Source: Chloroflexota bacterium
GTDB lineage: Bacteria > Chloroflexota > UBA6077 > CF-72
Direction of reading: 5' to 3'
Assembly (NCBI GenBank): GCA_019247515.1
Contig: JAFAOS010000083.1
Location: forward strand, 1-33,654
DNA length: 33,654 nt
In this document: piece after piece, positions 18,592 to 27,782 of the stretch
How positions within the stretch are numbered: the stretch's first letter is position 1
How the letters are laid out: each line of letters opens with the position of its first letter
Program-made: the position numbers and the translations under genes
Notes under the pieces: model-generated
What the model saw: only the letters and a program-made list of their open reading frames with translations
Databases searched by the model: none
Told to the model about the DNA's origin: nothing

Positions 18592-18860
18592 GGTAGCTCG
18601 CGCGAGACGACGAACAGAATCAGCGCAAACATGAGCCCGTACAGGCCGAACGACATGCCGACCGTCCAGCGGATGCTCGCGGCCATTGCCCGCTCGATCT
18701 GGGCTTCCAGGCTGCCCTGGAGCTGGGCAGATCGAGTGTCGAGCTGGGCGAAACGGGCGTCGAGCCGCGCCTCGAGCGAGTCGAAGCGCGCGTCAATGCG
18801 CGCCATGGCGAGATCAAACTCGTGACGTGTGACGAAATCGGAGCTTGCTGATGAAGTCAT
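18582..18860 (-). CDS. Small coiled-coil protein with C-terminal transmembrane helix
   Basis: 92-residue protein. Residues about 12-57 form an uninterrupted heptad-like helix with repeats of RxDARFDSLEARLDARFAQL, followed by one membrane segment (VGMSFGLYGLMFALILFVV) near the C-terminus. The layout resembles DUF1640/CCDC90-type tail-anchored coiled coils found widely in Chloroflexi and proteobacteria. No function can be assigned. It is convergent with, and overlaps the last 10 nt of, the heptose kinase gene. Confidence 0.75.
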   Translation of the reverse strand: MTSSASSDFVTRHEFDLAMARIDARFDSLEARLDARFAQLDTRSAQLQGSLEAQIERAMAASIRWTVGMSFGLYGLMFALILFVVSRELPHT

Positions 18861-18900
18861 GGCCCAGCTATGCCACTCGAGGCGTCACGCCGCGCCCAGA

Positions 18901-19140
18901 TTATGGCACTCCGGAGCCCGCTGGCTCGGGCTCGGGCTCGGCGTCGCGCTCGCGTTCTGCGCGCCGCTTGCGCGGGGCCCGTAGCCGCCAGCACGACGTC
19001 TTCGACTCCAGACACTCCTGCTGCTCCTCGATCGTCGTCGGCGGCGTGTTTTGCAAGCAGATGACGTGGTACAGCACCGTGCGGCCCTCGTGCTGCTCGC
19101 CGTCGCCAATCCATCGCTCCCGATAAAACGGACACGCCAT
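18901..19140 (-). CDS. Small four-cysteine protein, hypothetical
   Basis: 79-residue protein not recognised. Four Cys (positions 3, 28, 43 and 50) lie in CPFYRERW, HVICLQNTPP, ECLESK and SCWRL, a spacing that could bind zinc or an iron-sulphur cluster. A basic then Glu/Pro-rich tail (RKRRAERERD, then EPEPEP) follows. The ATG at 19140 is chosen because codon use becomes typical of the genome only from there; a GTG at 19254 would add 38 residues of weak coding character. It is separate from the neighbours by more than 40 nt on each side. The 205 nt between 19140 and 19346 show nothing beyond the next gene's ribosome site. Confidence 0.6.
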   Translation of the reverse strand: MACPFYRERWIGDGEQHEGRTVLYHVICLQNTPPTTIEEQQECLESKTSCWRLRAPRKRRAERERDAEPEPEPAGSGVP

Positions 19141-19345
19141 CCTGAACCGATGCCAGTTCGGGTTATCGGGAATGACCGTCGGATCGTCTTTGCGTGAGCG
19201 AGGAATAGTCGTCGAGCCTGCCCTTCGGACCGAGGATTCTACCGCCCGGGGCACGCCATTCCGACCCCCTTTTCAACCCGCTGACGCAGCCAGGCTCGGA
19301 CCAGCGGGTCCATCGGGTACATTGGCTGACACAGGAGTCGTTGCG

Positions 19346-19933
19346 ATGTCCCAGTCGTCGAACCCGCCCACACTCGTGCCTGCCCTCTTTGCCGACCGTC
19401 AGCACGCCGAAGCTGCCGTTGCCGATCTGCGGCGCTTCGGGATCGCCGAAAACGACATCGGGATTGCGGTCGCGGACCCAGGGCGGTACCAGCATCGCGA
19501 CCCGTCCGACCGCGAGGTGGTCGGCGCCGTCGGCCGCGGCGCCGCGACGGGCGCACCACTGGGCAGCATCGCAGGCATGGCCCTGGCGGGCTTGACGCTG
19601 GGTGAAGTCGTGGCGCTGGGCGTGGGTGGGCTGCTGGTGGCCGGCACGGGTGGTCTGATCTGGGGCGGCGTCATCGGCGGGCTGGTCGGCGTCATCACCC
19701 GCGTCCGACGGCGGCCCGAGGAGGACCGCTGGTGCGAGGTCGAGCTGGGCGGCGACGACGTGCTCGTGGTCGTGCGCGTCCGTGACTGGTCGCACGAGGA
19801 CAGGATCGCCGCAGTGTTGAACCAGGCCGGCGCGCGTGCCGTCCTGGACCGGCTGGCGCTGGACAAGGACTGGCACGACCTCGAGCTCGAGCACCCATCC
19901 GGCAAGCCGGCTCCGGACGGCCATCCCACGTAA
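19346..19933 (+). CDS. YflT-like general stress protein with glycine-zipper segment
   Basis: 195-residue protein. The first 40 residues (LFADRQHAEAAVADLRRFGI, then ENDIGIAVAD) match the N-terminus of YflT/heat-induced stress domains. A Gly/Ala-rich hydrophobic hairpin follows at about 60-112 (LGSIAGMALAGLTLGE, GGLIWGGVIGGLVGV), which may insert in the membrane. The C-terminal part (VELGGDDVLVVVRV) resembles a repeat of the same alpha/beta unit. AGGAG at 19333-19337 is well placed for the ATG at 19346. Its TAA overlaps the next ATG by one base, so the two genes are coupled. Confidence 0.8.
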   Translation: MSQSSNPPTLVPALFADRQHAEAAVADLRRFGIAENDIGIAVADPGRYQHRDPSDREVVGAVGRGAATGAPLGSIAGMALAGLTLGEVVALGVGGLLVAGTGGLIWGGVIGGLVGVITRVRRRPEEDRWCEVELGGDDVLVVVRVRDWSHEDRIAAVLNQAGARAVLDRLALDKDWHDLELEHPSGKPAPDGHPT

Positions 19934-20958
19934 TGACGGTCGGGCACGTGCTCTGGCCCGATCAGCTCGATGCCGACGAGCTGGCGCGCTTGCGGCCGGG
20001 GCTGCCCGCCGATCTGGACCGAGAACCCGACGTCCTGGTGGTCGGTGGCGGCATCATCGGCTGCGCGACGGCGGCGGCGTGTATTCAGGCACGGCTGGGC
20101 TCGGTGGTCCTCGTCGAGCGCGACGTGCTGGGCGCTGGCGCGAGCGGCGGCGCGGCGGGATTGCTCGTGCCGGAGTCGCACCTTGGCGTCGATCCGCCGG
20201 AGTTCGTCGCCGCCATGCGCCGCGGCCTGGACGCCTGGCGCGCGATGGAATCGACGTGGGCGGGCGGCGTTGGCCTGCTGCCGTACGACTGGCAGGGCCA
20301 GCCGCAGGCGCGCGTCAACCCGCTGCGGGCGATCGTCCGGCTGGCCTCGGGTGTTCCCTGCGTGGCGACCGGCGTCAACGTGAGCGGCATGACATGCACG
20401 GCTGGACAGGTTGCGACCGTCAGCACGAGCGCCGGTGAGTTCCGCCCGCGACAGGTCGTCTTTGCGACGGGGCTGCCGCCAGGATTAGCCGGCCTGGACC
20501 TGAACCTGCCCGCCAGCGAAGTCAAGGGCCACATGCTGTGCACCGCGCCGACGCGTCTCCGGCTGCCTGCCGCCGTTCGAGAGGCCGACATCGCGCGCGT
20601 GATCGACGACGGCCGCGTTCTGATGGGCGGCACGCTCGACGTCGGCGACGCTCAACGTGTCGTACGCCCGGAAGTGACCGAACGCATGTGGCGCGAGCTG
20701 ATCTCGGCGTGGTCGGCCCTCGAGAGCGTGTCCGTCGAGTACCGCTGGGCCTGCTTCCGGCCCGCGCACCCGGACCACCTGCCGGTGATCGATCGGCTGC
20801 CCGGACTCTCGAACGCATGGCTCAGCACCGGGCAGTACAAGACGGGCATCCTGATGGCGGTCGAGACGGGTCAGGCGCTCGCCGAATGGCTGCAAACGGG
20901 GACCGCCCCACCTGAGGTCAAGCCGTTTGCTCTCTCACGCGACACCCTGCGCGGCTGA
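19933..20958 (+). CDS. FAD-dependent amine/glycine oxidase-like oxidoreductase (DAO family)
   Basis: 341-residue flavoenzyme of the DadA/ThiO/SoxB group. VLVVGGGIIGCATAAACIQ at about 34-52 is the dinucleotide-binding motif with the following VLVERD acidic end. ASGGAAGLLVPESH is the flavin-proximal segment, and YRWACFRPAHPDHLPVIDRL plus STGQYKTGILMAVETGQAL form the C-terminal FAD-contacting region. It is soluble. Substrate cannot be told; an amino acid or a glycine-type amine is likely. The start overlaps the stress gene stop by one base (TAATG). The 3' end runs 24 nt into the convergent exonuclease gene. Confidence 0.85.
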   Translation: MTVGHVLWPDQLDADELARLRPGLPADLDREPDVLVVGGGIIGCATAAACIQARLGSVVLVERDVLGAGASGGAAGLLVPESHLGVDPPEFVAAMRRGLDAWRAMESTWAGGVGLLPYDWQGQPQARVNPLRAIVRLASGVPCVATGVNVSGMTCTAGQVATVSTSAGEFRPRQVVFATGLPPGLAGLDLNLPASEVKGHMLCTAPTRLRLPAAVREADIARVIDDGRVLMGGTLDVGDAQRVVRPEVTERMWRELISAWSALESVSVEYRWACFRPAHPDHLPVIDRLPGLSNAWLSTGQYKTGILMAVETGQALAEWLQTGTAPPEVKPFALSRDTLRG

Positions 20959-22626
20959 GCGAAGCCCGGTCATCGCCGCTCGCAGCGCGGGCGCGGCCTC
21001 TGCTGGAGCCTGGACGTCCACCGCCACCTCGACGACGCCGGCGTGTTGCCGACGCAGCCACGCGTCCAGAATCAGCAGGTCGTCCAGCTCGTCCTTGCTC
21101 ACGTGGCTGCGCCCGGGCGCGGCGTACGTTCGAAGCAACAGGTGGCGCAGGTGCGATGGCGTGGCGCGCACCGGCAGCGAGACCTCATCGGCCAGTCGCC
21201 CCGCGCGCACGAGCAGCAGTCGCGCGCGATCGGGCTGACGGTCGGCGCTGACCAGCACCAGGTTGCGCTCGGCGAAGCCAACGAGGCGCTGCTGGACGCC
21301 GACGATCTGCTCCACCTGACGGATGCGGTCGCGCAGCTCGGCGGCCTCCTCGAAGCGCAGGTCCTCGCCCAGCTTGTCGCGATGCTCCGCCGCGCGGTCG
21401 AGCACGCCGCTCGACTTGCCGCGCAAGACGCTGAGGGCTTCGCGCACGGCCGCCGAGTAGTCCTCGCGTGAAACGTCGCCGACGCATGGCCCCAGGCACT
21501 TTTTCATTTCGAGCAGCGCGCAGGCAGGTTGACCTGGCCTCAAGCGTCCACCGCACTGACGCAAGCCAAGCTGTTCGTTCAGGAACACGACGGCGGAGGA
21601 CACGACGCTTGCCCGTCGGAACGGCCCCAGGTAGGTGGCCGGGTCGCCCTCCGCCGGCCGTTCGCGGGTGGCCTCCAGCCGCGGGTACGGGTCGCTCAGG
21701 TCGACCTTGATGAACGGATAGTCGTGGTAGTCGCGCAGCAGGCTGTTGGCCTCGGGCAGGTAACGCTTGACCAGCTTCGACTCCAGCAGCAACGCTTCCA
21801 GCTCGGACCTGGTCTCGATGGCCTCGACGTCGGCGATGTTCGGCAGGCGCCGACGCAGCCGCGGCTGAGCAGGCGCACGCGCCGTTCCCGACGGACGCAG
21901 ATGCGTCCTCACCCGCTGGCGCACGTTGACGCTCTTGCCCACGTAGACCACCTGACCGTGGCGATCCTTCAAGAGGTACACGCCCGGCGTGGTGGGCAGG
22001 CTGGCCACCTGCGCCTCGTCGACACGGCCTTTGTGCCGCTTGCGGCTGACCGGCTGCTGCTGGAGCCGCACCAGCCCGGCCAGGGTTTCGACGCCTTTGC
22101 TCGGAGCCGTTTCAAGCAGGTGCAGCAGGAGGTGCAGGGTGGCTTCCGCATCCGGGCCGGCGCGATGGCGCTGGACGAACGTGAAGCCGAGGAACGCGCA
22201 CAGACTGTCCAGCCGGTAGCTGTGCAGGCCGGGGATCAGGCGGCGCGCCAGCCGCAGCGTGCACAGCCTGTCGCCACCCCATGGCATGTGAGCGCGCTGG
22301 AAGGCGTGGGCCAGGAAGTTGCCGTCGAAGGCCGCGTTGTGCGCGACCAGCACCGCGCCGTCCATGAGCGTTCTCAGCTTGGGCAACAGCGAATCGAAGG
22401 AAGGCTGGCCGCGCACCAGGCTGGCATTGATGCCCGTAATGCGGGTGACAAACGGCGGGATGGGCATGCCGGGCTCGACCAGCCGCTCGAAACGGTCCTG
22501 GACGACGCCGTTCTGGACGCGGATGGCCGCGACTTCGAGGACGCGGTCGAAAAGCGCGCTGCCGCCGGTCGTCTCGAGGTCGACGACGACGAACGGCTGA
22601 GTCTGCAGACGTTGGGCCAGTGCCAT
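20935..22626 (-). CDS. DEDD exonuclease - GIY-YIG (UvrC-like) fusion nuclease, SOS-controlled
   Basis: 563-residue DNA repair nuclease joining a DnaQ-like 3'-5' exonuclease (residues about 10-180: VVDLETTGG with D16 and E18, LVAHNAAFDGNFL, HRAGPDAEATLHLL) to a UvrC N-terminal part. The latter has a GIY-YIG domain (TTPGVYLLKDRHG, VVYVGKSVNVRQR), the Cys motif CALLEMKKCLGPC and a UVR segment (DLRFEEAAELRDRI). The UvrC C-terminal RNase H and HhH domains are absent. Actinobacteria carry the same fusion, often under LexA. The ATG at 22626 is used; a TTG at 22635 would be near-leaderless. It probably makes incisions at damage, similar to Cho. Confidence 0.92.
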   Translation of the reverse strand: MALAQRLQTQPFVVVDLETTGGSALFDRVLEVAAIRVQNGVVQDRFERLVEPGMPIPPFVTRITGINASLVRGQPSFDSLLPKLRTLMDGAVLVAHNAAFDGNFLAHAFQRAHMPWGGDRLCTLRLARRLIPGLHSYRLDSLCAFLGFTFVQRHRAGPDAEATLHLLLHLLETAPSKGVETLAGLVRLQQQPVSRKRHKGRVDEAQVASLPTTPGVYLLKDRHGQVVYVGKSVNVRQRVRTHLRPSGTARAPAQPRLRRRLPNIADVEAIETRSELEALLLESKLVKRYLPEANSLLRDYHDYPFIKVDLSDPYPRLEATRERPAEGDPATYLGPFRRASVVSSAVVFLNEQLGLRQCGGRLRPGQPACALLEMKKCLGPCVGDVSREDYSAAVREALSVLRGKSSGVLDRAAEHRDKLGEDLRFEEAAELRDRIRQVEQIVGVQQRLVGFAERNLVLVSADRQPDRARLLLVRAGRLADEVSLPVRATPSHLRHLLLRTYAAPGRSHVSKDELDDLLILDAWLRRQHAGVVEVAVDVQAPAEAAPALRAAMTGLRSAAQGVA

Positions 22627-22640
22627 TCCGGTCAAACCAA

Positions 22641-22668
22641 CGTAGAACGAACAAACGTTCGTGATCAA
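22641..22668 (-). promoter_or_regulatory. LexA (SOS) box inside the exonuclease/UvrC-like promoter
   Basis: ACGAACAAACGTTCGT (22647-22662) is a 6-bp-arm palindrome matching GAAC-N4-GTTC. It fills exactly the spacer between a -35-like TTGATC (22663-22668) and a -10-like TCTACG (22641-22646) on the minus strand. It faces the minus-strand nuclease; the divergent biotin carboxylase start is 69 nt away and may be affected. A -10-like TACACT for the latter lies at 22712-22717. Confidence 0.85.
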
Positions 22669-22730
22669 CAGGTTTGCGTTGCTCTGTAATGCTCCCGTGA
22701 CGTCCGACACTTACACTGCTCGAGGAAGCG

Positions 22731-24230
22731 GTGTTCAAACGTCTGCTGATCGCCAATCGAGGCGAGATTGCCGTGCGGGTGATCCGCGCCTGCCGCGACA
22801 TGGGCATCTCGCCGGTCGCGGTGTACTCGGACGTCGACGCCAACGCGCTGCACGTGCGTATGGCCGACGCGGCCTACCCCATCGGACCCGCGCCCGCCAC
22901 TGAAAGCTACCTGCGCATCGATCGGATCCTGGAGGCCGCTCGCCAGGCCGGAGCGGAGGCGATCCACCCTGGCTACGGGTTCCTCGCCGAGAACGCGGCC
23001 TTTGCCGAGGCGTGCGCCGGCGCCGGAGTAGTCTTCGTTGGGCCGCCCCCGAAGGCCATGCGGGACCTCGGCCTCAAAACCGAAGCGCGCAAGCTGATGC
23101 AGGCCGCGGGCGTCCCGGTGGTGCCAGGCACGCTCGAGCCCCTCGACGACTTCGCCGAGCTGCGCGGCGCCGCCGAGGAAGTCGGCTTTCCCGTGGCGTT
23201 GAAGGCCGTCGCCGGTGGTGGCGGCAAGGGGCTGCGCATGGTCCACGATCCGGCGCAGCTCGAAGCGGCATTCAGACAGGCCATGAGCGAAGCTGGTGCG
23301 GCCTTTGGCGACGCGTCGGTGTACCTCGAGCGGGCGATCGATCGGCCGAGGCACGTCGAAGTCCAGATTCTGGCCGACAACCATGGGCACTGCGTCTGGC
23401 TCGGCGAGCGCGACTGCTCGATCCAGCGACGGCATCAGAAGGTCCTCGAAGAATCGCCCTCGCCCGCCGTCAGCCCCGACCTCCGCGAGCGAATGGGCGA
23501 GGTGGCGGTCCGCGCTGCCCAGGCGGCTGGCTACACCAACGCCGGCACTGTCGAGTTCCTGCTCGCATCCGACGGCAATTTTTACTTCCTGGAGGTCAAT
23601 GCTCGACTGCAGGTCGAGCACCCGGTGACCGAAGAAGTGACGGGCCTGGACCTGGTGCGCGAGCAGATCAGGGTCGCCTGCGGCGAGCCGCTCGGCTACG
23701 ACCAGTCGGCCGTGCAACGCCGCGGTTACGCGGTGGAGTGTCGCATCTCCGCCGAAGACGCCGCGGCGGGCTGGATACCGTCGACGGGTCGGCTGGTCGG
23801 CTATCGACCTCCCTCTGGCCCTGGCGTCCGAGTCGATTCGGGTGTCGAGGAAAACGCCGAGATCAGCGTTTACTACGACCCGATGATCGCCAAGCTCATC
23901 GTGCACGCCGCCGACCGTCAGCAGGGTCTCGATCGCATGGCGCGCGCCCTGCGCGAATTCCTGATCCTCGGCGTGCGTACCAGTATTCCCATGCATCTGT
24001 GGCTGATGGACCAGCCGGCCGTCCGTTCGGGCGCGGTCGATACGGACTGGCTGGAGCGCGAGTGGCGCGCGCCCGAGCTGGCGCAGGACGGCGTGGTGCG
24101 CGCTGCCATTGCCGCCGCGCTCTTCTCGGACAGTCGGCGCGCGGTAATTGAGCCGCCGGCCGCCGACGGCGCCGTCCGCGTGAGCGGCTCGGCATGGCGG
24201 CTCGTCGGGCGCCGGGCAGGGTTGCACTAG
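22731..24230 (+). CDS. accC: Biotin carboxylase subunit of acetyl/propionyl-CoA carboxylase
   Basis: 499-residue ATP-grasp enzyme that carboxylates biotin on the carrier protein using bicarbonate and ATP. FKRLLIANRGEIAVRVIRAC opens the N-terminal domain. EAIHPGYGFLAEN, the glycine-rich loop GGGGKGLRMV, YLERAIDRPRHVEVQILAD, FLEVNARLQVEHPVTE and the C-terminal YYDPMIAKLIVHA are all present. The length exceeds E. coli AccC by about 50 residues, as in PccA/AccA3 proteins, but the biotinyl domain is split off into the next gene. It starts with GTG at 22731; GAGGA at 22722-22726 is close upstream. No carboxyltransferase gene is in the window. Confidence 0.95.
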   Translation: MFKRLLIANRGEIAVRVIRACRDMGISPVAVYSDVDANALHVRMADAAYPIGPAPATESYLRIDRILEAARQAGAEAIHPGYGFLAENAAFAEACAGAGVVFVGPPPKAMRDLGLKTEARKLMQAAGVPVVPGTLEPLDDFAELRGAAEEVGFPVALKAVAGGGGKGLRMVHDPAQLEAAFRQAMSEAGAAFGDASVYLERAIDRPRHVEVQILADNHGHCVWLGERDCSIQRRHQKVLEESPSPAVSPDLRERMGEVAVRAAQAAGYTNAGTVEFLLASDGNFYFLEVNARLQVEHPVTEEVTGLDLVREQIRVACGEPLGYDQSAVQRRGYAVECRISAEDAAAGWIPSTGRLVGYRPPSGPGVRVDSGVEENAEISVYYDPMIAKLIVHAADRQQGLDRMARALREFLILGVRTSIPMHLWLMDQPAVRSGAVDTDWLEREWRAPELAQDGVVRAAIAAALFSDSRRAVIEPPAADGAVRVSGSAWRLVGRRAGLH

Positions 24231-24239
24231 CCGCCGCGC

Positions 24240-24758
24240 ATGCCAACCAGGGTCTACCAGGTTACCGTCGGCGAGCGCGTGCTCCGCGTGCAGGTGCGGC
24301 GCGAGGCGGATTCCACCTCTGTGCGCGTCGACGACGGCGACGAGACGCGCGCGGACTGGCGCGGGCTGCACGGCGTCCTGCACAGGCTGCGGCTCGGTTC
24401 CGCGCAGACCGAAGTCCTGGCCTCAGCCGTCGCTGATGGTGAGGTGCGCATGGCCATCGACGGGTTGGAGTACGCGGCCGAGGTCGTCGACGAAGCGCGA
24501 GCGCGACTGGCGTCGGTCGCGGGTGTGCGCGGCGGGACCCGAGCTCGGCTCGAGCTCAAGTCGCCGATGCCAGGGCTGCTGGTCAAAGTCGGATGCAGCG
24601 TCGGGGACGAGATCCACGCCGGACAGCCGCTGGTCGTGCTGCAGGCGATGAAGATGGAAAACGAGCTGTCGCTGCCGCGCGGCGGCAAGGTCGCCGACGT
24701 CAAAGTCGAGGCTGGCCAAACGGTGGAGCAGGGGCAGGTGCTCGTCGTCCTCGAATAG
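24240..24758 (+). CDS. Biotin carboxyl carrier protein (biotinyl domain of acyl-CoA carboxylase)
   Basis: 172-residue carrier. The biotinyl domain lies in the last 70 residues with AMKMENEL; Lys138 is the expected biotinylation site, and SPMPGLLVKVGCSVGDEIHA precedes it. The first 90 residues form a beta-rich domain like the one joining BC and BCCP domains in propionyl-CoA carboxylase alpha chains. It starts 9 nt after the biotin carboxylase stop, which suggests a PccA-like chain split in two. The partner carboxyltransferase must be encoded elsewhere. Confidence 0.93.
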   Translation: MPTRVYQVTVGERVLRVQVRREADSTSVRVDDGDETRADWRGLHGVLHRLRLGSAQTEVLASAVADGEVRMAIDGLEYAAEVVDEARARLASVAGVRGGTRARLELKSPMPGLLVKVGCSVGDEIHAGQPLVVLQAMKMENELSLPRGGKVADVKVEAGQTVEQGQVLVVLE

Positions 24759-24792
24759 TCGCCTCGCGACGTAGACTCAGGACTGACCCCTG

Positions 24793-26025
24793 ATGCGCGC
24801 GGAAATCCTGTCGATCGGCACGGAGCTGCTGCTCGGCCAGATCGTCGACACCAACGCCAACTACCTCGCCCAGCAGCTGCCGCCGCTCGGGCTCGACCTC
24901 TTCTACGTCTCGCAGGTCGGCGACAACCTGACGCGTCTTGCCGCCGCCTTCCGCCAGGCGGTCGACCGCTCGGACGTCATCATCACGTCCGGCGGCCTCG
25001 GCCCCACCGAAGACGATCTCACCCGTGAAGCCATCGCCGACGTCTTTGGCGAGCAGCCACGCGTCGTGCCCGAGCTGGAGGCTCACCTGCGCGAGTTCTT
25101 CACCCGACGCGGCCGCCCCATGCCCGAGCGCAACGTCAAGCAGGCCACGTTGATCCCGTCGGCGAGCGTGCTGCCCAACCCGGTTGGCACCGCGCCAGGC
25201 TGGTGGGTGGAGCGCGACGGCACGGTCATCGCCAGCATGCCGGGCGTGCCGCACGAGATGCACAAGATGTGGGAGGAGCAGGTCCAGCCGCGACTTGCCC
25301 AACGCATCAGCGGCGGGGCGATCGTCTCCCGCATCCTGAAGCTGATCGGCATCGGCGAATCCAACGCCGAGGAAGTCGTCGGCGACCTGACGCACTCGAT
25401 CAATCCCACGCTCGCCACGTACGCCAAGCCAGATGGCATCCACCTGCGACTCACGGCCAAAGCCGCGACACGCGCGGAGGCCGAAGCGCTGCTCGACGCC
25501 TTTGAGCCACGGGTTCGCGCGCGTGTGCACGAGTGGCTGTACGGCACGGAGTCCGACACACTGCCGCTGGTCGTCGGCGCGATGCTGCGCGAGCGTGGCC
25601 TCAAACTCGCGACGGCCGAAAGTGCCACGGGCGGCCAGCTGGCGTCGTTGATCACGGAGGCGCCGGGCGCTTCCGACTACTTCGTCGCCGGCTATGTCGT
25701 GTACTCGGCGCAGGCCAAGCGCGCTCTGGGTGTCAGCGCCGAAACTCTGGAGCGCCACGGCACCGTCGCCCAGGCGACCACCCAGGCGCTCGCGGCGGCC
25801 GCGCGCCAGCGCGCCGGCGCCGACGTGGCCGTCGCCACGACCGGCAATGCCGGCCCGGGCGCCTCAGAAGACAAGCCCGTTGGAGTCCTGCACGTCGTCG
25901 TCGACCTCGACGGACACCAGCTGTGCTCCGAAACCCGCTATTCGACGACCCGCACCGAATACAAGCGCCGCGGCGCCCTGGACGCGCTGTACCTGCTCTG
26001 GCGCGAGCTCAAACGTGACCCATGA
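24793..26025 (+). CDS. cinA: CinA family nicotinamide mononucleotide deamidase / competence-damage protein
   Basis: 410-residue two-domain protein. The N-terminal MoaB/MoeA-like domain has [19 protein letters not shown] and [17 protein letters not shown] (ADP-ribose pyrophosphatase-type domain in characterised homologues). The C-terminal PncC domain begins near residue 255 with [18 protein letters not shown] and contains [14 protein letters not shown] and [20 protein letters not shown]. PncC amidates recycle NMN in pyridine nucleotide metabolism. The Cys often seen in AESCTGG is Ala here; the catalytic Ser is kept. Full length. The stop overlaps the mutase ATG by 4 nt (ATGA). Confidence 0.95.
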   Translation: MRAEILSIGTELLLGQIVDTNANYLAQQLPPLGLDLFYVSQVGDNLTRLAAAFRQAVDRSDVIITSGGLGPTEDDLTREAIADVFGEQPRVVPELEAHLREFFTRRGRPMPERNVKQATLIPSASVLPNPVGTAPGWWVERDGTVIASMPGVPHEMHKMWEEQVQPRLAQRISGGAIVSRILKLIGIGESNAEEVVGDLTHSINPTLATYAKPDGIHLRLTAKAATRAEAEALLDAFEPRVRARVHEWLYGTESDTLPLVVGAMLRERGLKLATAESATGGQLASLITEAPGASDYFVAGYVVYSAQAKRALGVSAETLERHGTVAQATTQALAAAARQRAGADVAVATTGNAGPGASEDKPVGVLHVVVDLDGHQLCSETRYSTTRTEYKRRGALDALYLLWRELKRDP

Positions 26026-27692
26026 CCTCCAGCTCGGCCGAGGAATGGCGGCGCACCACGCTCGAGCGCTCCCTCAAGCGCGGGCCGCTGCGCGACGAGG
26101 TCGTGTTCGAGACGACCTCGCACATTCCCGAGCAGCTCACGTATACGGGCGAGGATCTGGCGCATGCGGGCTGGCATGAGCGCGAGCGCCTGGGCTATCC
26201 GGGCGAGTATCCGTTCACACGCGGCGTACAGGCCAGCATGTACCGCGGCCGGCTGTGGACCATGCGCCAGTACGCGGGCTACGCGTCCGCCGAAGAGTCC
26301 AACGCGCGCTACCGCTATCTCTTAGACCGCGGTCAGACTGGACTCTCCGTCGCCTTCGACCTGCCCACTCAGATGGGCTACGACCCGGACCATCCCATGG
26401 CCGAAGGCGAGGTTGGCAAGGTCGGCGTGTCGATCGCCTCGCTGGAGGACATGCAGCAGCTCTTCGACGGTATCCCGCTGGACAGAGTCACCACGTCGAT
26501 GACGATCAACGCCACCGCGGCCATCCTGCTGGCGCTGTACATCGCCGTCGCCAAACAGCAAGGTATTGCGCCGAACGTGCTGAGCGGCACGCTCCAGAAC
26601 GACATTTTAAAGGAATACATCGCGCGTGGAACCTACATTTATCCGCCGCGACCTAGCCTGCGACTGATCACCGACGTCTTCGCCTACTGTGCCCGCGAGG
26701 TACCGCACTGGAACACGATCTCGATCAGCGGCTACCACATGCGCGAGGCAGGCGCCACGGCCGTGCAGGAGTTGGCCTTCACCTTGGCCAACGGCATCGA
26801 GTATGTGAACGCCGCCCTGCAAGTCGGTCTGGAAGTCGACACGTTCGCGCCGCGATTGGCGTTCTTTTTCGACAGCCACAACAACTTGCTGGAAGAGGTC
26901 GCCAAGTTTCGCGCCGCCCGCCGCATGTGGGCCAGGATCATGCGTGAGCGGTTCGCCGCACGCGACCCCCGCTCTCTGATGTTGCGCTTTCATACCCAGA
27001 CGGCCGGGGTGACGCTGCAGGCGCAGCAGATCGACAACAACGTCGTGCGCGTGGCGGTCCAGGCGCTCGCCGCGGTGCTCGGCGGCACGCAGTCGCTGCA
27101 TACCAACTCGAAAGACGAGGCGCTGGCGCTGCCGACCACCGAGAACGCCGAGCTGGCGCTGCGGACGCAGCAGGTCCTGGCCTTCGAAAGCGGGGTTGCC
27201 GACGTCGTCGACCCGCTGGCCGGCTCGTACTTTGTCGAAGCCCTGACCGATGAGATCGAACGCCGCGCCTGGGACTACATCGAGCGAATCGACGAACGCG
27301 GGGGTGCTCTGCAAGCCGTTGAGTCCGGCTTCATACAGTCAGAGATCAGCGAAGCTGCTTACGAATATCAGCGCCAGGTTGAATGCGGCCAACGCGTCAT
27401 TGTCGGCACCAATCGCTTTCAAAGTACCGAGGCCGAGCCAACTGCCGAGATCTTGACCGTCGATCCGAGTGTTCGACAACGTCAATGTGAGCGTCTGCGC
27501 GCACTACGAGCGCGACGCGACAACGCGCGTTGTCAGAACGTACTGGCACGGCTGCAAGCTGCCGCCGCGAATGAACGCGAGAATCTGCTGCCGCTCATCG
27601 TCGAGGCTGTTGAAGCCTATTGCACGCTCGGTGAGGTCTCTGATGCGTTTCGTACTGTCTGGGGCGAAGCACGCGACTTTGGGCGTATTTAA
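26022..27692 (+). CDS. Methylmalonyl-CoA mutase large (substrate-binding) subunit
   Basis: 556-residue TIM-barrel subunit of an adenosylcobalamin mutase that interconverts methylmalonyl-CoA and succinyl-Co[59 protein letters not shown] and [19 protein letters not shown] are diagnostic. Tyr84 in RQYAG and Arg202 in ARGTYIYPP match residues that mark methylmalonyl-CoA over isobutyryl-CoA specificity. The B12-binding domain is absent, as in the two-subunit type; its gene is not in the window. It is the last of the carboxylase-cinA operon. The final 80 codons are less GC-rich than the rest. Confidence 0.93.
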   Translation: MTSSSAEEWRRTTLERSLKRGPLRDEVVFETTSHIPEQLTYTGEDLAHAGWHERERLGYPGEYPFTRGVQASMYRGRLWTMRQYAGYASAEESNARYRYLLDRGQTGLSVAFDLPTQMGYDPDHPMAEGEVGKVGVSIASLEDMQQLFDGIPLDRVTTSMTINATAAILLALYIAVAKQQGIAPNVLSGTLQNDILKEYIARGTYIYPPRPSLRLITDVFAYCAREVPHWNTISISGYHMREAGATAVQELAFTLANGIEYVNAALQVGLEVDTFAPRLAFFFDSHNNLLEEVAKFRAARRMWARIMRERFAARDPRSLMLRFHTQTAGVTLQAQQIDNNVVRVAVQALAAVLGGTQSLHTNSKDEALALPTTENAELALRTQQVLAFESGVADVVDPLAGSYFVEALTDEIERRAWDYIERIDERGGALQAVESGFIQSEISEAAYEYQRQVECGQRVIVGTNRFQSTEAEPTAEILTVDPSVRQRQCERLRALRARRDNARCQNVLARLQAAAANERENLLPLIVEAVEAYCTLGEVSDAFRTVWGEARDFGRI

Positions 27693-27719
27693 CACTATTC
27701 GCTTTGTCGACTGCTCGTG

Positions 27720-27770
27720 TATAGTGGGGACTGTTCGCGCTTTAATAGCTATCTATTAGCTCGTGGAGGG
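27720..27770 (+). promoter_or_regulatory. Promoter and palindromic leader of the small basic protein gene
   Basis: A -10-like TATAGT lies at 27720-27725. In the leader a perfect inverted repeat TAATAG-CTAT-CTATTA spans 27743-27758, directly followed by a strong ribosome site GGAGGG (27765-27770) 12 nt before the GTG at 27783. The palindrome could be an operator or an RNA hairpin that limits access to the ribosome site. No good -35 is seen. Confidence 0.5.
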
Positions 27771-27782
27771 ACATCGATTCCA

